From: Ascidiimonas meishanensis
GTDB lineage: Bacteria; Bacteroidota; Bacteroidia; Flavobacteriales; Flavobacteriaceae
DNA length: 64,000 nt
Assembly: GCF_037782385.1 (NCBI RefSeq)
Contig: NZ_JBBEXD010000004.1
Coordinates: 124,001-188,000 of the forward strand
Reading direction: 5' to 3'
The notes under the pieces are model-generated. The model worked only from the letters and a program-made list of their open reading frames with translations. It had not been told where the DNA came from and did not search any database. This document shows, piece after piece, positions 17,195 to 26,464 of the stretch (within the stretch, counting starts at the first letter, position 1; each line of letters begins with the position of its first letter). A program made the position numbers and the translations under genes.

Positions 17195-17908
17195 ATGACT
17201 AAACTCAGTGTTAATATTAATAAAATAGCCACCTTAAGAAATGCCAGAGGTGGTAACGTCCCGAATCTGCTTAAAGTAGCTAGAGATATTGAAGAATTTG
17301 GCGGACAAGGGATCACCATTCATCCAAGACCAGATGAACGCCATATAAAATATGCCGATGCAAGGGCATTGAAAGAACTGGTGACTTCTGAATATAATAT
17401 AGAAGGGAATCCAATAAAAAAATTCGTAGATCTGGTTTTAGAAGTAAGACCTACACAAGTAACACTGGTTCCAGATGCGGTTGATGCTATTACCTCCAAT
17501 GCAGGTTGGGACACTGTAAAACACAAAAGTTTTTTACAAGAAGTTATTCAGGAATTTAAAAGAAATCAAATAAGAACTTCCATATTTGTTGATCCTGTTG
17601 AAAAAATGATAGAAGGAGCAGCAGAAACTGGGACAGACCGCATTGAGCTCTATACAGAAGCATACGCCGAAGCCTATGAGAAAGGGGATTTATCAGGAAT
17701 TGAGCCTTACAGTAACGCAGCTCTATTGGCTTCCAAATTACACCTTGGCATCAATGCAGGACACGATTTAAGCCTTGATAACATCAAATTCTTTAAAGAA
17801 AATGTTCCAGATTTACTTGAAGTTTCTATAGGCCATGCACTTATTTGTGAATCTCTTTATTTAGGACTAGAGAATGTAATTAATCTTTATTTGCATAAAC
17901 TTCAATAA
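17195..17908 (+). CDS. pdxJ: Pyridoxine 5'-phosphate synthase (237 aa)
   Basis: I choose the ATG at 17195 (MTKLSVNINKIATLRNARGG), which gives the family's usual length; an upstream frame to 17135 would cover a promoter-like TATTTTTG at 17160-17167. Motifs include NINKIATLRNARGG near the start, GGQGITIHPRPDERHI, and LHLGINAGHDLSLDN with the late SIGHALICESLYLGL. The enzyme condenses 3-amino-2-oxopropyl phosphate with deoxyxylulose phosphate to make pyridoxine phosphate (vitamin B6). Its last base is shared with the start of the next gene. Confidence 0.97.
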   Translation: MTKLSVNINKIATLRNARGGNVPNLLKVARDIEEFGGQGITIHPRPDERHIKYADARALKELVTSEYNIEGNPIKKFVDLVLEVRPTQVTLVPDAVDAITSNAGWDTVKHKSFLQEVIQEFKRNQIRTSIFVDPVEKMIEGAAETGTDRIELYTEAYAEAYEKGDLSGIEPYSNAALLASKLHLGINAGHDLSLDNIKFFKENVPDLLEVSIGHALICESLYLGLENVINLYLHKLQ

Positions 17909-18681
17909 TGTCTTTACTCCATTCAAAAATTATAGGTAAAGGAAAACCGTTGATTATTCTTCATGGCTTTTTAGGCATGTCTGATAATTGGAAAACCCTT
18001 GGTAACTTTTATGCCGAAAGTGGATTTGAAGTACATCTTGTTGATCAAAGAAATCACGGTAGAAGTTTTCACGCAGAATCCTTTTCATATGAACTTATGA
18101 GTGCTGATTTGTTGTATTATTTACAATATCATAAAATTGAGCGCTCACAAATCATAGGGCATTCCATGGGAGGAAAAACAGCGATGTTTTTTGCACTTCA
18201 TAATCCAGAAAATGTCCATAAACTTATTATTGCTGATATTGCTCCAAAATATTATTCGGTGCATCATCAAGAAATTCTGGAAGGACTTCACAGTGTAAAT
18301 CTTAATGAAATAAGCTCTCGTAAAGAGGCAGAGGAGCAACTTGGACTTTACATTAAAGATTTTGGAATCAGACAATTTTTACTTAAAAATCTTTATCGTA
18401 AAACAAGAGATTCTTTTGATTGGCGAATGAATTTACCAGTGCTTTCAGCGCATGTAGAGGAAGTAGGGGCGTCTACGCCAGAAGATAAAGAATTCAAAGG
18501 CGAAACTCTTTTTCTTAAAGGGGGTAAATCTAACTATTTAACTATGGATGATATACCTCTAATTACAAAACTATTTCCTAATACTACGATAGAATCTATT
18601 GAAAATGCCGGACATTGGCTTCATGCAGAAAATCCAAAGCAATTTATTGAGTTTTCCATGAATTTTTTAGACCCTTCCTAA
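17908..18681 (+). CDS. Alpha/beta-hydrolase, YbfF-type esterase (257 aa)
   Basis: The fold is clear from PLIILHGFLGMSDNWKTL, VDQRNHGRS, the nucleophile elbow GHSMGGKTA (Ser about residue 87) and the late GHWLHAENPKQF with the catalytic His. The pattern HGFLGMSDNW and DQRNHGRS matches the YbfF-like acyl-CoA or ester hydrolases. The real substrate is unknown. The ATG overlaps the pdxJ stop (taATG), indicating coupled translation. Length is normal. Confidence 0.88.
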   Translation: MSLLHSKIIGKGKPLIILHGFLGMSDNWKTLGNFYAESGFEVHLVDQRNHGRSFHAESFSYELMSADLLYYLQYHKIERSQIIGHSMGGKTAMFFALHNPENVHKLIIADIAPKYYSVHHQEILEGLHSVNLNEISSRKEAEEQLGLYIKDFGIRQFLLKNLYRKTRDSFDWRMNLPVLSAHVEEVGASTPEDKEFKGETLFLKGGKSNYLTMDDIPLITKLFPNTTIESIENAGHWLHAENPKQFIEFSMNFLDPS

Positions 18682-18732
18682 ACATACTACTAACAATTGA
18701 TTAAATTTAACTTCTAAAACAATTATGAAATC

Positions 18733-19083
18733 ATGAAATTCATATTCAAAATACTTTTATCTGCGCTGGCGGTAATCTTATTAGCAAAGTTGTTACCAGG
18801 AGTAGCTGTTGACAGTTATGTAACTGCAATTGTAGTGGCTATTGTACTTAGTTTACTAAAATTTATTGTAAAACCTATTTTAGTTATTTTAACACTACCT
18901 ATAACTGTTGTCACCCTAGGTCTTTTTTTACTTATTATTAATGCTGTGATTATAATTCTAGCGGATAAACTCGTAGATGGATTTACAGTTAGTGGTTTAT
19001 GGTGGGCACTGTTATTTAGCCTCTTACTTTCTTTTTTCCAATCAGTTTTGTTCTCATTAATAAAAGAAGATAAGAAAGATTAA
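18733..19083 (+). CDS. Small membrane protein of the phage-holin superfamily IV / PF04020 type (116 aa)
   Basis: Four hydrophobic segments are visible: about residues 1-25 (FKILLSALAVILLAKLLPG), 28-50, 52-75 (LVILTLPITVVTLGLFLLIINAVIIIL) and 90-112. The central LKFIVKPILVILTLPITVVTLG is the signature of this widespread four-helix family in bacterial chromosomes. The holin label is historical; no lytic role is implied. It stands alone between the hydrolase gene and the tig promoter. Confidence 0.82.
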   Translation: MKFIFKILLSALAVILLAKLLPGVAVDSYVTAIVVAIVLSLLKFIVKPILVILTLPITVVTLGLFLLIINAVIIILADKLVDGFTVSGLWWALLFSLLLSFFQSVLFSLIKEDKKD

Positions 19084-19114
19084 CATATCCTTTGAACTTC
19101 AAGCCCTTAAAAAC

Positions 19115-19145
19115 TTTGTTAGCTAGCAAAAAAATCATAATTTTG
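19115..19145 (+). promoter_or_regulatory. Bacteroidota-type promoter for tig
   Basis: TTTG at 19115-19118 and TAATTTTG at 19138-19145 are 19 bases apart, matching the -33 TTTG and -7 TAnnTTTG consensus of the Bacteroidota primary sigma factor. Transcription would start near 19152, leaving a leader of about 36 bases before tig. Confidence 0.65.
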
Positions 19146-19187
19146 CAAGCCGTTTTAGGCGGTTGATTTTAAATTTTATTAGACGTA

Positions 19188-20513
19188 ATGGATATTACCA
19201 GAGAGCAAATTGATGATTTAAATGCAATTGTTACAGTTGCAATTTCAAAAGAAGATTACAGTGATAAGGTAAACGAAATCTTAAATGATTATCGTAAAAA
19301 AGCAAACATTCCTGGTTTCCGGAAAGGCCATGTTCCTATGGGGCTTGTAAAAAAGCAATATGGAAGAGCTGTTTTGGTAGATGAAGTTAACAAGTTATTG
19401 CAAGATTCTCTGAACAAGTATCTTACCGAAGAAAAATTGGATGTATTGGGAAATCCTTTGCCAAAACCAAAAGATGATTTTGATTGGGATTCAGAAAATT
19501 TCTCGTTTGAATTTGAATTAGGTCTAACCCCTATTTTTGAAGTAGATCTTAAAGGAAAAAAAGCTATTACGCACTACAAGATTACTGCCGATAAAAAAAT
19601 GATCGATAGTCAAATTGAAAGCTTTCGTAAACAATATGGCAAACTAATATCAAAGGATACTGTAGAAGAAAATGATGAACTTACTGGTACATTTTCTAAT
19701 ACAGAAGCGGAAATAGATAATAAAACTACTTTTCCCCTCACTAAAGTAAAAGGTAAAAATAACCTTAAGCAACTGAAAGGCGCTAGCAAAGGTGATGTTA
19801 TAATGTTACCAACCAAAGGTTTATTTGAAGATGATCAAGATCTTATTAAGTTTTTGGGAATTAATCATGATCAAGTTAATGATCTTGATGTTGAAGTAGC
19901 TTTTGAATTAGATGAGATCAACACAAGAGAACTTGCCGAAGTTAATCAGGAATTTTTGGATAAGCTTTTTGGCAAAGACGTAGTTGCTTCAGAAAAAGAA
20001 ATGGCAGACAAGATAAAAGAAGATGCAGAGAAACAATTCCTACAGCAGTCTGACCAAAAATTATTAAATGATGTAACCGAATATTTGGTAGAAAACACCA
20101 AATTTGATCTTCCAGCTGCCTTCCTTAAAAAATGGATTCAAGCTACTGGCGAAAAGCCATTAAGTGAAGATGAAGCGAGCGAAGAATATGAAAAGTCTGA
20201 AAAAGGACTTCGTTACCAATTGATAGAAGGAAAGCTTATTCAAGAACAAAACCTTCAGGTTACCTTTGAAGAAATTAAAGATTTTGCCAGAAGTTTTATA
20301 AAAACACAAATGGCACAATTCGGACAATTAAATCCGTCTGATGAGGATGTAGAAGGCATTGTAGGAAGAGTCTTGTCTAACCAAGATGAGGTTAAGAGAA
20401 TGTCTGAACAACTTATGAGTCAGAAACTTGTAACTTTTTACAAGGAAAATGCAAATCTCAAAGAGAAAAAAATCACCTATGAAGACTTCGTGAAGGAAGT
20501 TTATGGTGCCTAA
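19188..20513 (+). CDS. tig: Trigger factor chaperone (441 aa)
   Basis: The N-terminal ribosome-binding domain contains the loop NIPGFRKGHVPMGLVKKQYG (residues about 39-58), the ribosome-docking signature. A divergent FKBP-like middle domain (about 150-245) and a long helical C-terminal domain follow. Trigger factor meets nascent chains at the ribosome exit and helps folding. The order tig, clpP, clpX is conserved widely. The FKBP part is poorly conserved, as usual in Bacteroidota. A terminator at 20541 separates it from clpP. Confidence 0.96.
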   Translation: MDITREQIDDLNAIVTVAISKEDYSDKVNEILNDYRKKANIPGFRKGHVPMGLVKKQYGRAVLVDEVNKLLQDSLNKYLTEEKLDVLGNPLPKPKDDFDWDSENFSFEFELGLTPIFEVDLKGKKAITHYKITADKKMIDSQIESFRKQYGKLISKDTVEENDELTGTFSNTEAEIDNKTTFPLTKVKGKNNLKQLKGASKGDVIMLPTKGLFEDDQDLIKFLGINHDQVNDLDVEVAFELDEINTRELAEVNQEFLDKLFGKDVVASEKEMADKIKEDAEKQFLQQSDQKLLNDVTEYLVENTKFDLPAAFLKKWIQATGEKPLSEDEASEEYEKSEKGLRYQLIEGKLIQEQNLQVTFEEIKDFARSFIKTQMAQFGQLNPSDEDVEGIVGRVLSNQDEVKRMSEQLMSQKLVTFYKENANLKEKKITYEDFVKEVYGA

Positions 20514-20540
20514 ATTGTAAAAATAATTTTACTTATATTT

Positions 20541-20575
20541 AAGCGTTAATAAATTAAATGTTAACGCTTTTTTTA
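20541..20575 (+). terminator. Terminator between tig and clpP
   Basis: AAGCGTTAA and TTAACGCTT form a perfect 9-bp stem with an 11-base loop, followed by a T-rich tract. It suggests that clpP starts from its own promoter or by read-through. Confidence 0.75.
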
Positions 20576-20599
20576 TAAAAATTAACCGTTTTAGAATAT

Positions 20600-21274
20600 A
20601 TGGATTACGGAAAAGAATTTGAAAAGTACGCAGTAGGTCATCATGGCATAAGCAGTACTTACTACAATAAAATAGTAAGCAGAGTTACCCCAGTAGGTTT
20701 AACTCCAAACATTATTGAAGAGCGCCAGTTAAATGCAGTTGCAATGGATGTTTTTTCAAGATTAATGATGGATAGAATTATTTTTCTGGGAACTGGTATA
20801 GATGATCAGGTTGCCAATATTGTACAAGCACAGTTACTTTTTTTAGAAAGTACAGATGCAACAAAAGACATTCAAATTTACATTAATTCTCCTGGAGGAA
20901 GTGTATATGCAGGTCTTGGGATTTATGATACAATGCAGTTTATAAAACCTGATGTTGCCACCATATGCACTGGAATGGCAGCTTCTATGGGGGCAGTACT
21001 TTTATGTGCCGGAGAAAAAGGTAAAAGAAGTGGTCTTACTCATTCTAGAGTAATGATACATCAGCCCTTAGGCGGAGCTCAAGGTCAAGCGAGTGATATT
21101 GAAATTACTGCACGTGAGATCCTTAAGCTAAAAGATGAATTATATCAAATTATAGCTAAACATTCTGAGCAGTCTTTTGAGAAAGTAAGTGAAGATAGCG
21201 ACAGAGATTACTGGATGAAAGCAGAACAGGCTAAAGCCTATGGGATGATTGATGAAATTCTCGTAAGGGAATAA
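20600..21274 (+). CDS. clpP: ATP-dependent Clp protease proteolytic subunit (224 aa)
   Basis: The serine-protease core shows INSPGGSVYAGLGIYDTMQ, ICTGMAASMGAVLLCAGEKGKR with the catalytic Ser, and SRVMIHQPLGGAQGQASDIEI with the catalytic His. The late Asp is in the SEDSDRDYWM region. ClpP forms a two-ring tetradecamer that degrades proteins fed to it by ClpX, which is encoded 26 bases downstream. The N-terminus (about 25 residues before the core) is of ordinary length. Confidence 0.98.
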   Translation: MDYGKEFEKYAVGHHGISSTYYNKIVSRVTPVGLTPNIIEERQLNAVAMDVFSRLMMDRIIFLGTGIDDQVANIVQAQLLFLESTDATKDIQIYINSPGGSVYAGLGIYDTMQFIKPDVATICTGMAASMGAVLLCAGEKGKRSGLTHSRVMIHQPLGGAQGQASDIEITAREILKLKDELYQIIAKHSEQSFEKVSEDSDRDYWMKAEQAKAYGMIDEILVRE

Positions 21275-21300
21275 GTAGGCTTAAACAAAAAGAGAGTATT

Positions 21301-22530
21301 ATGGCAAAAGAAGAACTAGAATGTTCATTTTGCGGTAGAAAAAAACCGGAAACTAACTTGCTTATCGCAGGACTAGATGCACATATTTGTGATAGATGTA
21401 TTGAACAAGCGCATGGTATCGTAATAGAAGAATCAAGGCAGTCAAAAAATAGTGAATTATCTTCAGAGCTTATTCTTAAAAAACCAAAGGAGATTAAGGA
21501 TTTTTTAGATCAGTTTATTATTGGGCAGGAAGCTACCAAAAAAGTGATGTCTGTTGCGGTATATAACCATTACAAAAGACTCCTACAACCAGGTGGAGAT
21601 GATACTGAAATTCAAAAAAGTAACATCATTATGGCGGGTCAAACTGGTACTGGCAAAACACTGATCGCAAAAACAGTGGCGAAAATGCTGAATGTTCCAC
21701 TTGCTATTGTAGATGCTACGGTTTTAACGGAAGCAGGATATGTAGGTGAAGATGTAGAAAGTATTCTAACCCGTCTTTTACAAGCTGCCGATTACAATTT
21801 GGAAAAAGCACAACGCGGAATTGTATTTATAGATGAAATAGATAAAATTGCACGAAAAAGCGATAATCCTTCTATAACCAGAGATGTTTCAGGAGAAGGT
21901 GTTCAGCAGGCATTATTAAAATTATTGGAAGGAACGGTTGTAAATGTTCCACCCAAAGGAGGTCGTAAACATCCCGATCAAAAATTTATCGAGGTTAATA
22001 CAGAAAATATTCTATTTATCGCCGGGGGTGCTTTTGATGGTATTGAAAAGATTATCACTAGAAGAATTAATATGAAAGCGGTTGGTTATAGCGCCTCTAT
22101 AAAAGAAGATACCGTAGATAAAGAAAATCTACTTCAATATATTATACCAAAAGATCTTAAAGACTTTGGCTTAATTCCTGAAATTATTGGCAGGCTTCCC
22201 GTGCTTACACACATGAATCCTCTAGATGCAAATACATTAAGAGCTATTCTTACAGAGCCTAAAAATGCAATCATAAAGCAATATACCAAACTATTTGAAA
22301 TGGATGAGGTTGAATTCTCCATAGATAATGAAGCATTAAATTATATTGTTGAGAAAGCCATTGAATATAAACTGGGAGCTCGTGGTTTAAGGTCACTCTG
22401 CGAAGCAATCCTTACTGATGCTATGTTTGAGCTTCCAAGTTCTGAAGAAAAACAATTACATATTACAAGACCTTATGCAATTGAAAAACTTTCAAAAGCA
22501 ACGTTCAAGAAACTAAAAGCTGTTTCATAA
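21301..22530 (+). CDS. clpX: ATP-dependent Clp protease ATP-binding subunit ClpX (409 aa)
   Basis: The N-terminal zinc-binding domain has CSFCGRKK and CDRCIEQA (residues 8-36). The AAA+ domain has Walker A GQTGTGKT near residue 118, Walker B FIDEIDKIA, the GYVGEDVE pore loop, the RKHPDQ loop and the sensor GARGLR. ClpX unfolds tagged proteins and passes them to ClpP. Length and all motifs are normal. It is the last gene of the tig-clpP-clpX block, closed by a hairpin shared with the converging GH3 gene. Confidence 0.98.
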   Translation: MAKEELECSFCGRKKPETNLLIAGLDAHICDRCIEQAHGIVIEESRQSKNSELSSELILKKPKEIKDFLDQFIIGQEATKKVMSVAVYNHYKRLLQPGGDDTEIQKSNIIMAGQTGTGKTLIAKTVAKMLNVPLAIVDATVLTEAGYVGEDVESILTRLLQAADYNLEKAQRGIVFIDEIDKIARKSDNPSITRDVSGEGVQQALLKLLEGTVVNVPPKGGRKHPDQKFIEVNTENILFIAGGAFDGIEKIITRRINMKAVGYSASIKEDTVDKENLLQYIIPKDLKDFGLIPEIIGRLPVLTHMNPLDANTLRAILTEPKNAIIKQYTKLFEMDEVEFSIDNEALNYIVEKAIEYKLGARGLRSLCEAILTDAMFELPSSEEKQLHITRPYAIEKLSKATFKKLKAVS

Positions 22531-22562
22531 AAAAGCGGAATCAAAAGATTCCGCTTTTTTAT
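22529..22562. terminator. Bidirectional terminator between clpX and the GH3 gene
   Basis: AAGCGGAATC and GATTCCGCTT form a perfect 10-bp stem around AAAA, flanked by A and T tracts on either side, so it can end transcription from both converging genes. It overlaps the final codons of the GH3 gene. Confidence 0.9.
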
Positions 22563-24073
22563 GAATTCATTTTAATCAGCTCTTCCAAATAATCTCTTTT
22601 ATTAGACAACCTTGGTATTTTATGCTGCCCGCCCAACTTATCTTTCATTTTTAACCAATCATGAAACAAAGAATTGCGGGCTACATGCAGGATGGGCTTT
22701 TTAAGCGCCATATTGTTATATCTTTTTGCTTCGTAGTCTGAGTTCAATGTTTTTAGAGCATTGTCTAACAATTCGGAAAAATAGTCTAAATCTTCAGGTT
22801 CCTTTCTAAATTCAATTAACCATTCATGTGCGCCCTTCTCTTTACCTTCCATAAAAACAGGTGCTGCCGTATAATCCACTATTTCACTTCCAGTTTTGGC
22901 ACAGGCATTCTTTAGTGCCTCCTCCGCATTTTCTATTATTAACTCTTCCCCAAAAACATTTATATGGTGTTTAGTTCTTCCAGACACTTTAATGCGGTAA
23001 GGTCTAACCGATGTAAAACGTACGGTATCCCCAATTAAATACCTCCATAAACCCGCGTTGGTAGTAATTACCATTGCGTAATTTTTACCAACTTCCACTT
23101 CCCATATTGGAAGTACTTTCTCCAAAGGTGTACTATAAACGTCCATAGGAATAAACTCATAAAAAATACCATAATCAAGCATTAGTAATAATTCATCTGA
23201 ATCATTACGATCCTGTATAGCAAAAAAACCCTCAGAAGCATTATAAATTTCGTAATATTTAAAACCTGAGCTTGGGAGCAATTTTTTATATTGATCTTTA
23301 TAAGGATTAAAACTTACCCCACCATGAAAATAAACCTCCAGATTTTTCCAAACCTCAAATAAATGTTCTTTGCCCGTAGTTTCAAGCACCTTATTTAGCA
23401 ACACAAGCATCCAGGAAGGAACACCTGCCATACTTGTAACATTTTCTTGGATCGTTTGCGCCACAATTGCTTCTAATTTTGACTCCCATTCGCTCATTAA
23501 AGAAACCTTATTACTTGGAGTACTACTCATTTCGGCCCAAAAAGGGAGGTTTTCAATAATAATAGCTGATAAATCCCCAAAAAAAGTATTATTATCTTGA
23601 TAAACTTCAGAACTACCGCCTAAGCGTAAGTTTTTACCAGTTAACAAACGAGAACCCTCATTATTGTTGTAATACAAGCAAAGCATATCTTTCCCAGCCT
23701 TAATATGGCAATCCTCTAAAGCTTCCGTGCTTACCGGAATAAATTTGCTTTTAGCGTTGGTGGTGCCACTACTTTTAGCAAACCATTTAATAGGTGAAGG
23801 CCAAAAAATATTTTGCTCTCCTTTTCGTGTTCTTTCAATAAAGGGTTCTATCTGCTCATACCTATTAATAGGAATACGCTCTTTAAACGTATCATAATTT
23901 TTAACAGATATAAAATCGTATAACTTTCCAAATTCTGTGTTCTGAGCATTCGCTAGTAATTGACTGAGTAATTCTACCTGTACCTCTTCTGGATATTTCA
24001 AAAAAAGTTCTATTTGATGAATCCGCTTTTTAAGCAACCATGAAGCAATAGAATTGAATAAGGGAATTGGCAT
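22559..24073 (-). CDS. GH3-family (auxin-responsive promoter type) acyl-adenylating protein (504 aa)
   Basis: The ATG at 24071-24073 (MPIPLFNSIASWLLKKRIHQ) is chosen because family members begin this way; a longer frame would run over the divergent gene. The motif AKSSGTTNAKSKFIPVS near residue 95 is the phosphate-binding loop of the family, followed by MLDYGIFYEFIP and GLWRYLIGDTVRF. GH3 proteins are ANL-type adenylating enzymes; in plants they join amino acids to hormones, while the bacterial substrate is unknown. The genes of this family are common in Flavobacteriaceae, often divergent from a DUF2797 gene as here. Confidence 0.88.
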   Translation of the reverse strand: MPIPLFNSIASWLLKKRIHQIELFLKYPEEVQVELLSQLLANAQNTEFGKLYDFISVKNYDTFKERIPINRYEQIEPFIERTRKGEQNIFWPSPIKWFAKSSGTTNAKSKFIPVSTEALEDCHIKAGKDMLCLYYNNNEGSRLLTGKNLRLGGSSEVYQDNNTFFGDLSAIIIENLPFWAEMSSTPSNKVSLMSEWESKLEAIVAQTIQENVTSMAGVPSWMLVLLNKVLETTGKEHLFEVWKNLEVYFHGGVSFNPYKDQYKKLLPSSGFKYYEIYNASEGFFAIQDRNDSDELLLMLDYGIFYEFIPMDVYSTPLEKVLPIWEVEVGKNYAMVITTNAGLWRYLIGDTVRFTSVRPYRIKVSGRTKHHINVFGEELIIENAEEALKNACAKTGSEIVDYTAAPVFMEGKEKGAHEWLIEFRKEPEDLDYFSELLDNALKTLNSDYEAKRYNNMALKKPILHVARNSLFHDWLKMKDKLGGQHKIPRLSNKRDYLEELIKMNS

Positions 24074-24116
24074 ATTTGCATTATCTTTAGGCTCTAAAAA
24101 TAACAAAACTTTTAGC

Positions 24117-24911
24117 ATGTTTGAAGGAGTGTTAACAAAAATGAGTACGGAATACACAGAACCTATTGAATATTATCTGCTTCTTAAAGATGACTTTATA
24201 AATGTTAACCAATTACTAGATCATCGTATCAAATTATATTTTATAAAGTATGAGTGTTTAAACTGCCATTTAGACAAGCCCATTTATAGACAGGGATACT
24301 GCAAAAGTTGTTTTTTTGAAATTCCACAGGCAGCAGATTGGATTATGCGTCCAGAATTAAGCAAAGCCCATTTGAATGAAGAAGACAGAGATCTTGACTA
24401 TGAGAAAAAGGTGCAGCTACAACCTCATATTGTGTATCTAGCCAATTCCAGTAACATAAAAGTTGGGGTCACCCGAAAAAATCAGGTTCCCACCCGTTGG
24501 ATTGATCAAGGTGCGCATGAAGCTATTGAAATTGCAGAAGTTCCAAACAGATATCTTGCAGGAATTACAGAAGTTGCCTTAAAAGGGCATGTAGGCGATA
24601 AAACCAACTGGCGTAAAATGTTAAAAAATGATATTGTAGATGAAGACTTAACAGCTTATAGAGAGCAACTAAAGCAATACATTCCCGAAGAAGTGGCACC
24701 TTACTTTATTGAAACTAATAAAGAAACCGCACTTACATTTCCAGTATTGCAATATCCAGAAAAACCTAATAGCCTGAATTTACAAAAAACTCCTTCTTAC
24801 GAAGGGGTCCTTAAAGGCATAAAAGGACAATATCTAATCTTTGAAGACAACACTGTTTTTAACGTTCGTGGTAGTGAAGGCTATTATATTGGCATTGATG
24901 TTTTGTCTTAA
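24117..24911 (+). CDS. DUF2797 protein (264 aa)
   Basis: The start at 24117 (MFEGVLTKMSTEYTEPIEYY) leaves 43 bases to the divergent GH3 start, so the two share a promoter region. Features include four cysteines in a zinc-binding arrangement (CLNC and CKSC, about residues 39-62), then VYLANSSNIKVGVTRKNQVPTRWIDQGA, a segment like GIY-YIG-type folds, and NRYLAGITEVALKGH with DKTNWRKML. These are the family marks of DUF2797, whose function has not been established as far as I know. The C-terminal part (about 200-264) is less conserved. Confidence 0.85.
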   Translation: MFEGVLTKMSTEYTEPIEYYLLLKDDFINVNQLLDHRIKLYFIKYECLNCHLDKPIYRQGYCKSCFFEIPQAADWIMRPELSKAHLNEEDRDLDYEKKVQLQPHIVYLANSSNIKVGVTRKNQVPTRWIDQGAHEAIEIAEVPNRYLAGITEVALKGHVGDKTNWRKMLKNDIVDEDLTAYREQLKQYIPEEVAPYFIETNKETALTFPVLQYPEKPNSLNLQKTPSYEGVLKGIKGQYLIFEDNTVFNVRGSEGYYIGIDVLS

Positions 24912-24949
24912 GCGATACGCATAAACTTTTAATTCTAGAATGATGTCTT

Positions 24950-25140
24950 CATTTTCCAACTTTGATTTTTCAAAATAATCATCAAAATTTCTACCAAAGT
25001 TATAAGTTAGGCTGAGTATTAAATTAGTAGTTCTGTTATTAATTTTGATAAATTGATCAAAAAACACTTCCTTTTGCTCTATAGATATTAATAGTCCCCA
25101 AATGTGGTTCGCCTACATTTATTGTGACATATTTATTTGA
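24950..25140 (-). pseudogene. Probable remnant of an outer-membrane beta-barrel gene
   Basis: On the minus strand one frame reads VNVGEPHLGTINIYRAKGSV up to about 25070, and after a one-base shift at a run of T the next frame reads FFDQFIKINNRTTNLILSLT followed by YNFGRNFDDYF. The second part looks like the last barrel strand of flavobacterial TonB-dependent or OMP_b-brl proteins. There is no start and the remaining frame runs on past the usual end. I see no other gene in 24912-25249 apart from the rpsU terminator. Assignment is by pattern only. Confidence 0.35.
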
Positions 25141-25191
25141 TTATCAACCTAATAGTTGAAATCTATAAAAAAACTACTTAAAATTTAATCA

Positions 25192-25222
25192 AAAAACGCT
25201 ACCTTAAAAAGATAGCGTTTTT
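25192..25222 (-). terminator. Terminator after rpsU
   Basis: AAAAACGCTA and TAGCGTTTTT form a perfect 10-bp stem with an 11-base loop, 28 bases past the rpsU stop on the minus strand. Confidence 0.8.
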
Positions 25223-25249
25223 AATAAAAGTAGATAAGTTCTGAGATAT

Positions 25250-25444
25250 TTATACCTCTTCTTCACTTCTTAGCCTTTGGATGTAAGAAGCCTTTTGTAT
25301 TTGTTTTCTGCGTTTTACAGATTTTTTTGTGAAATGTTGATTTTCTCTAAGATTCTGTAAAACTTTAGTATCCCTATATTTACGCTTTAATCTTTTAAGA
25401 GCTCTATCTATTTTTTCTCCTTCTTTAACGTTAATGATCAGCAT
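25250..25444 (-). CDS. rpsU: 30S ribosomal protein S21 (64 aa)
   Basis: A short basic protein beginning MLIINVKEGEKIDRALKRLK, with KYRDTKVLQNLRENQHFTKK and the Arg/Lys-rich KRRKQIQKA, matches Bacteroidota S21 in length and sequence. S21 binds the 30S platform near the anti-Shine-Dalgarno region. It follows rpoD by 58 bases on the same strand. In this phylum S21 is linked in the literature to rRNA tail sequestration; nothing here adds to that. Confidence 0.95.
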   Translation of the reverse strand: MLIINVKEGEKIDRALKRLKRKYRDTKVLQNLRENQHFTKKSVKRRKQIQKASYIQRLRSEEEV

Positions 25445-25502
25445 ATAAATTATTTCTGTTTATGTTATTTCTAAAAATGGAAAGCAAAGATATTAATTTA
25501 AT

Positions 25503-26366
25503 TTAGCCTAAGTAAGTTTTAAGTACTTTATTTCTTGAACTTACTCTAAGTCTTCTAATTGCTTTTTCTCTAATTTGCCTTACACGCTCTCTGGTAAGAT
25601 CAAATGTATGTCCAATTTCTTCTAAACTCATAGGTTGGTGATCACCAATACCAAAATACAATCTTACTACATCACCTTCTCTAGCGGTAAGGGTATCTAA
25701 AGCTCTATTAATTTCCATGTTAAGGGAATCGTTCAATAATTCTCTATCAGGTGTTGGAGACTCTCCAGACTTGATTACATCTAGTAAACTTGATGTTTCT
25801 CCTTCTTTCAATGGAGCATCCATAGATAAATGTCTACCTGAATTCTTAAGCGATTGCTTTACTTCTGAGATAGTCATATCTAATTCTCTTGCAATTTCTT
25901 CTGCAGAAGGCGGTCTTTGATGCGCCTGTTCAAGGTGAGAAATAGCCTTTTTAATCTTATTTATAGATCCTATTTTATTCAATGGTAGTCTAACAATACG
26001 AGACTGCTCTGCCAATGCTTGCAAAATTGCCTGCCTAATCCACCATACCGCATAGGAAATAAATTTAAATCCACGTGTCTCATCAAATCTCTTGGCTGCT
26101 TTCACCAATCCTACATTTCCTTCATTGATTAGATCAGGTAGGGAAAGTCCTTGATTTTGATATTGTTTTGCCACAGATACTACAAAACGTAAATTTGCAG
26201 TTGTTAATTTTTCGAGGGCAATTTGGTCACCTTTCTTTATTCTTTGTGCCAGTTCTACTTCCTCGTCTGCCGTTATCAGGCTTACTTTGCTAATGTCTTG
26301 AAGGTATTTGTCTAGGGATTTGGATTCGCGGTTGGTTACCTGCTTGGTAATTTTAAGTTGCCTCAT
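25503..26366 (-). CDS. rpoD: Primary RNA polymerase sigma factor, RpoD/SigA type (287 aa)
   Basis: The protein lacks region 1.1 and begins directly with region 1.2 (SLDKYLQDISKVSLITADEEVELAQRI). Region 2 follows (LTTANLRFVVSVAKQYQNQGLSLPDLINEGNVGL and FKFISYAVWWIRQAI in parts), then region 3, and region 4 (YFGIGDHQPMSLEEIGHTFDLTRERVRQI). The length of 287 residues is that of the primary sigma of Bacteroidetes, which reads TTTG/TAnnTTTG promoters such as those seen before tig and tRNA-Gly here. rpsU lies just downstream. Confidence 0.95.
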   Translation of the reverse strand: MRQLKITKQVTNRESKSLDKYLQDISKVSLITADEEVELAQRIKKGDQIALEKLTTANLRFVVSVAKQYQNQGLSLPDLINEGNVGLVKAAKRFDETRGFKFISYAVWWIRQAILQALAEQSRIVRLPLNKIGSINKIKKAISHLEQAHQRPPSAEEIARELDMTISEVKQSLKNSGRHLSMDAPLKEGETSSLLDVIKSGESPTPDRELLNDSLNMEINRALDTLTAREGDVVRLYFGIGDHQPMSLEEIGHTFDLTRERVRQIREKAIRRLRVSSRNKVLKTYLG

Positions 26367-26464
26367 TAAAAGTATTTACGGTTTATATTTACACAATAGT
26401 AACCCCATTATAACCTTTTTTTCGAGACTACCAAAAAAGTAACAAAACTTTCACATTTTAATTC

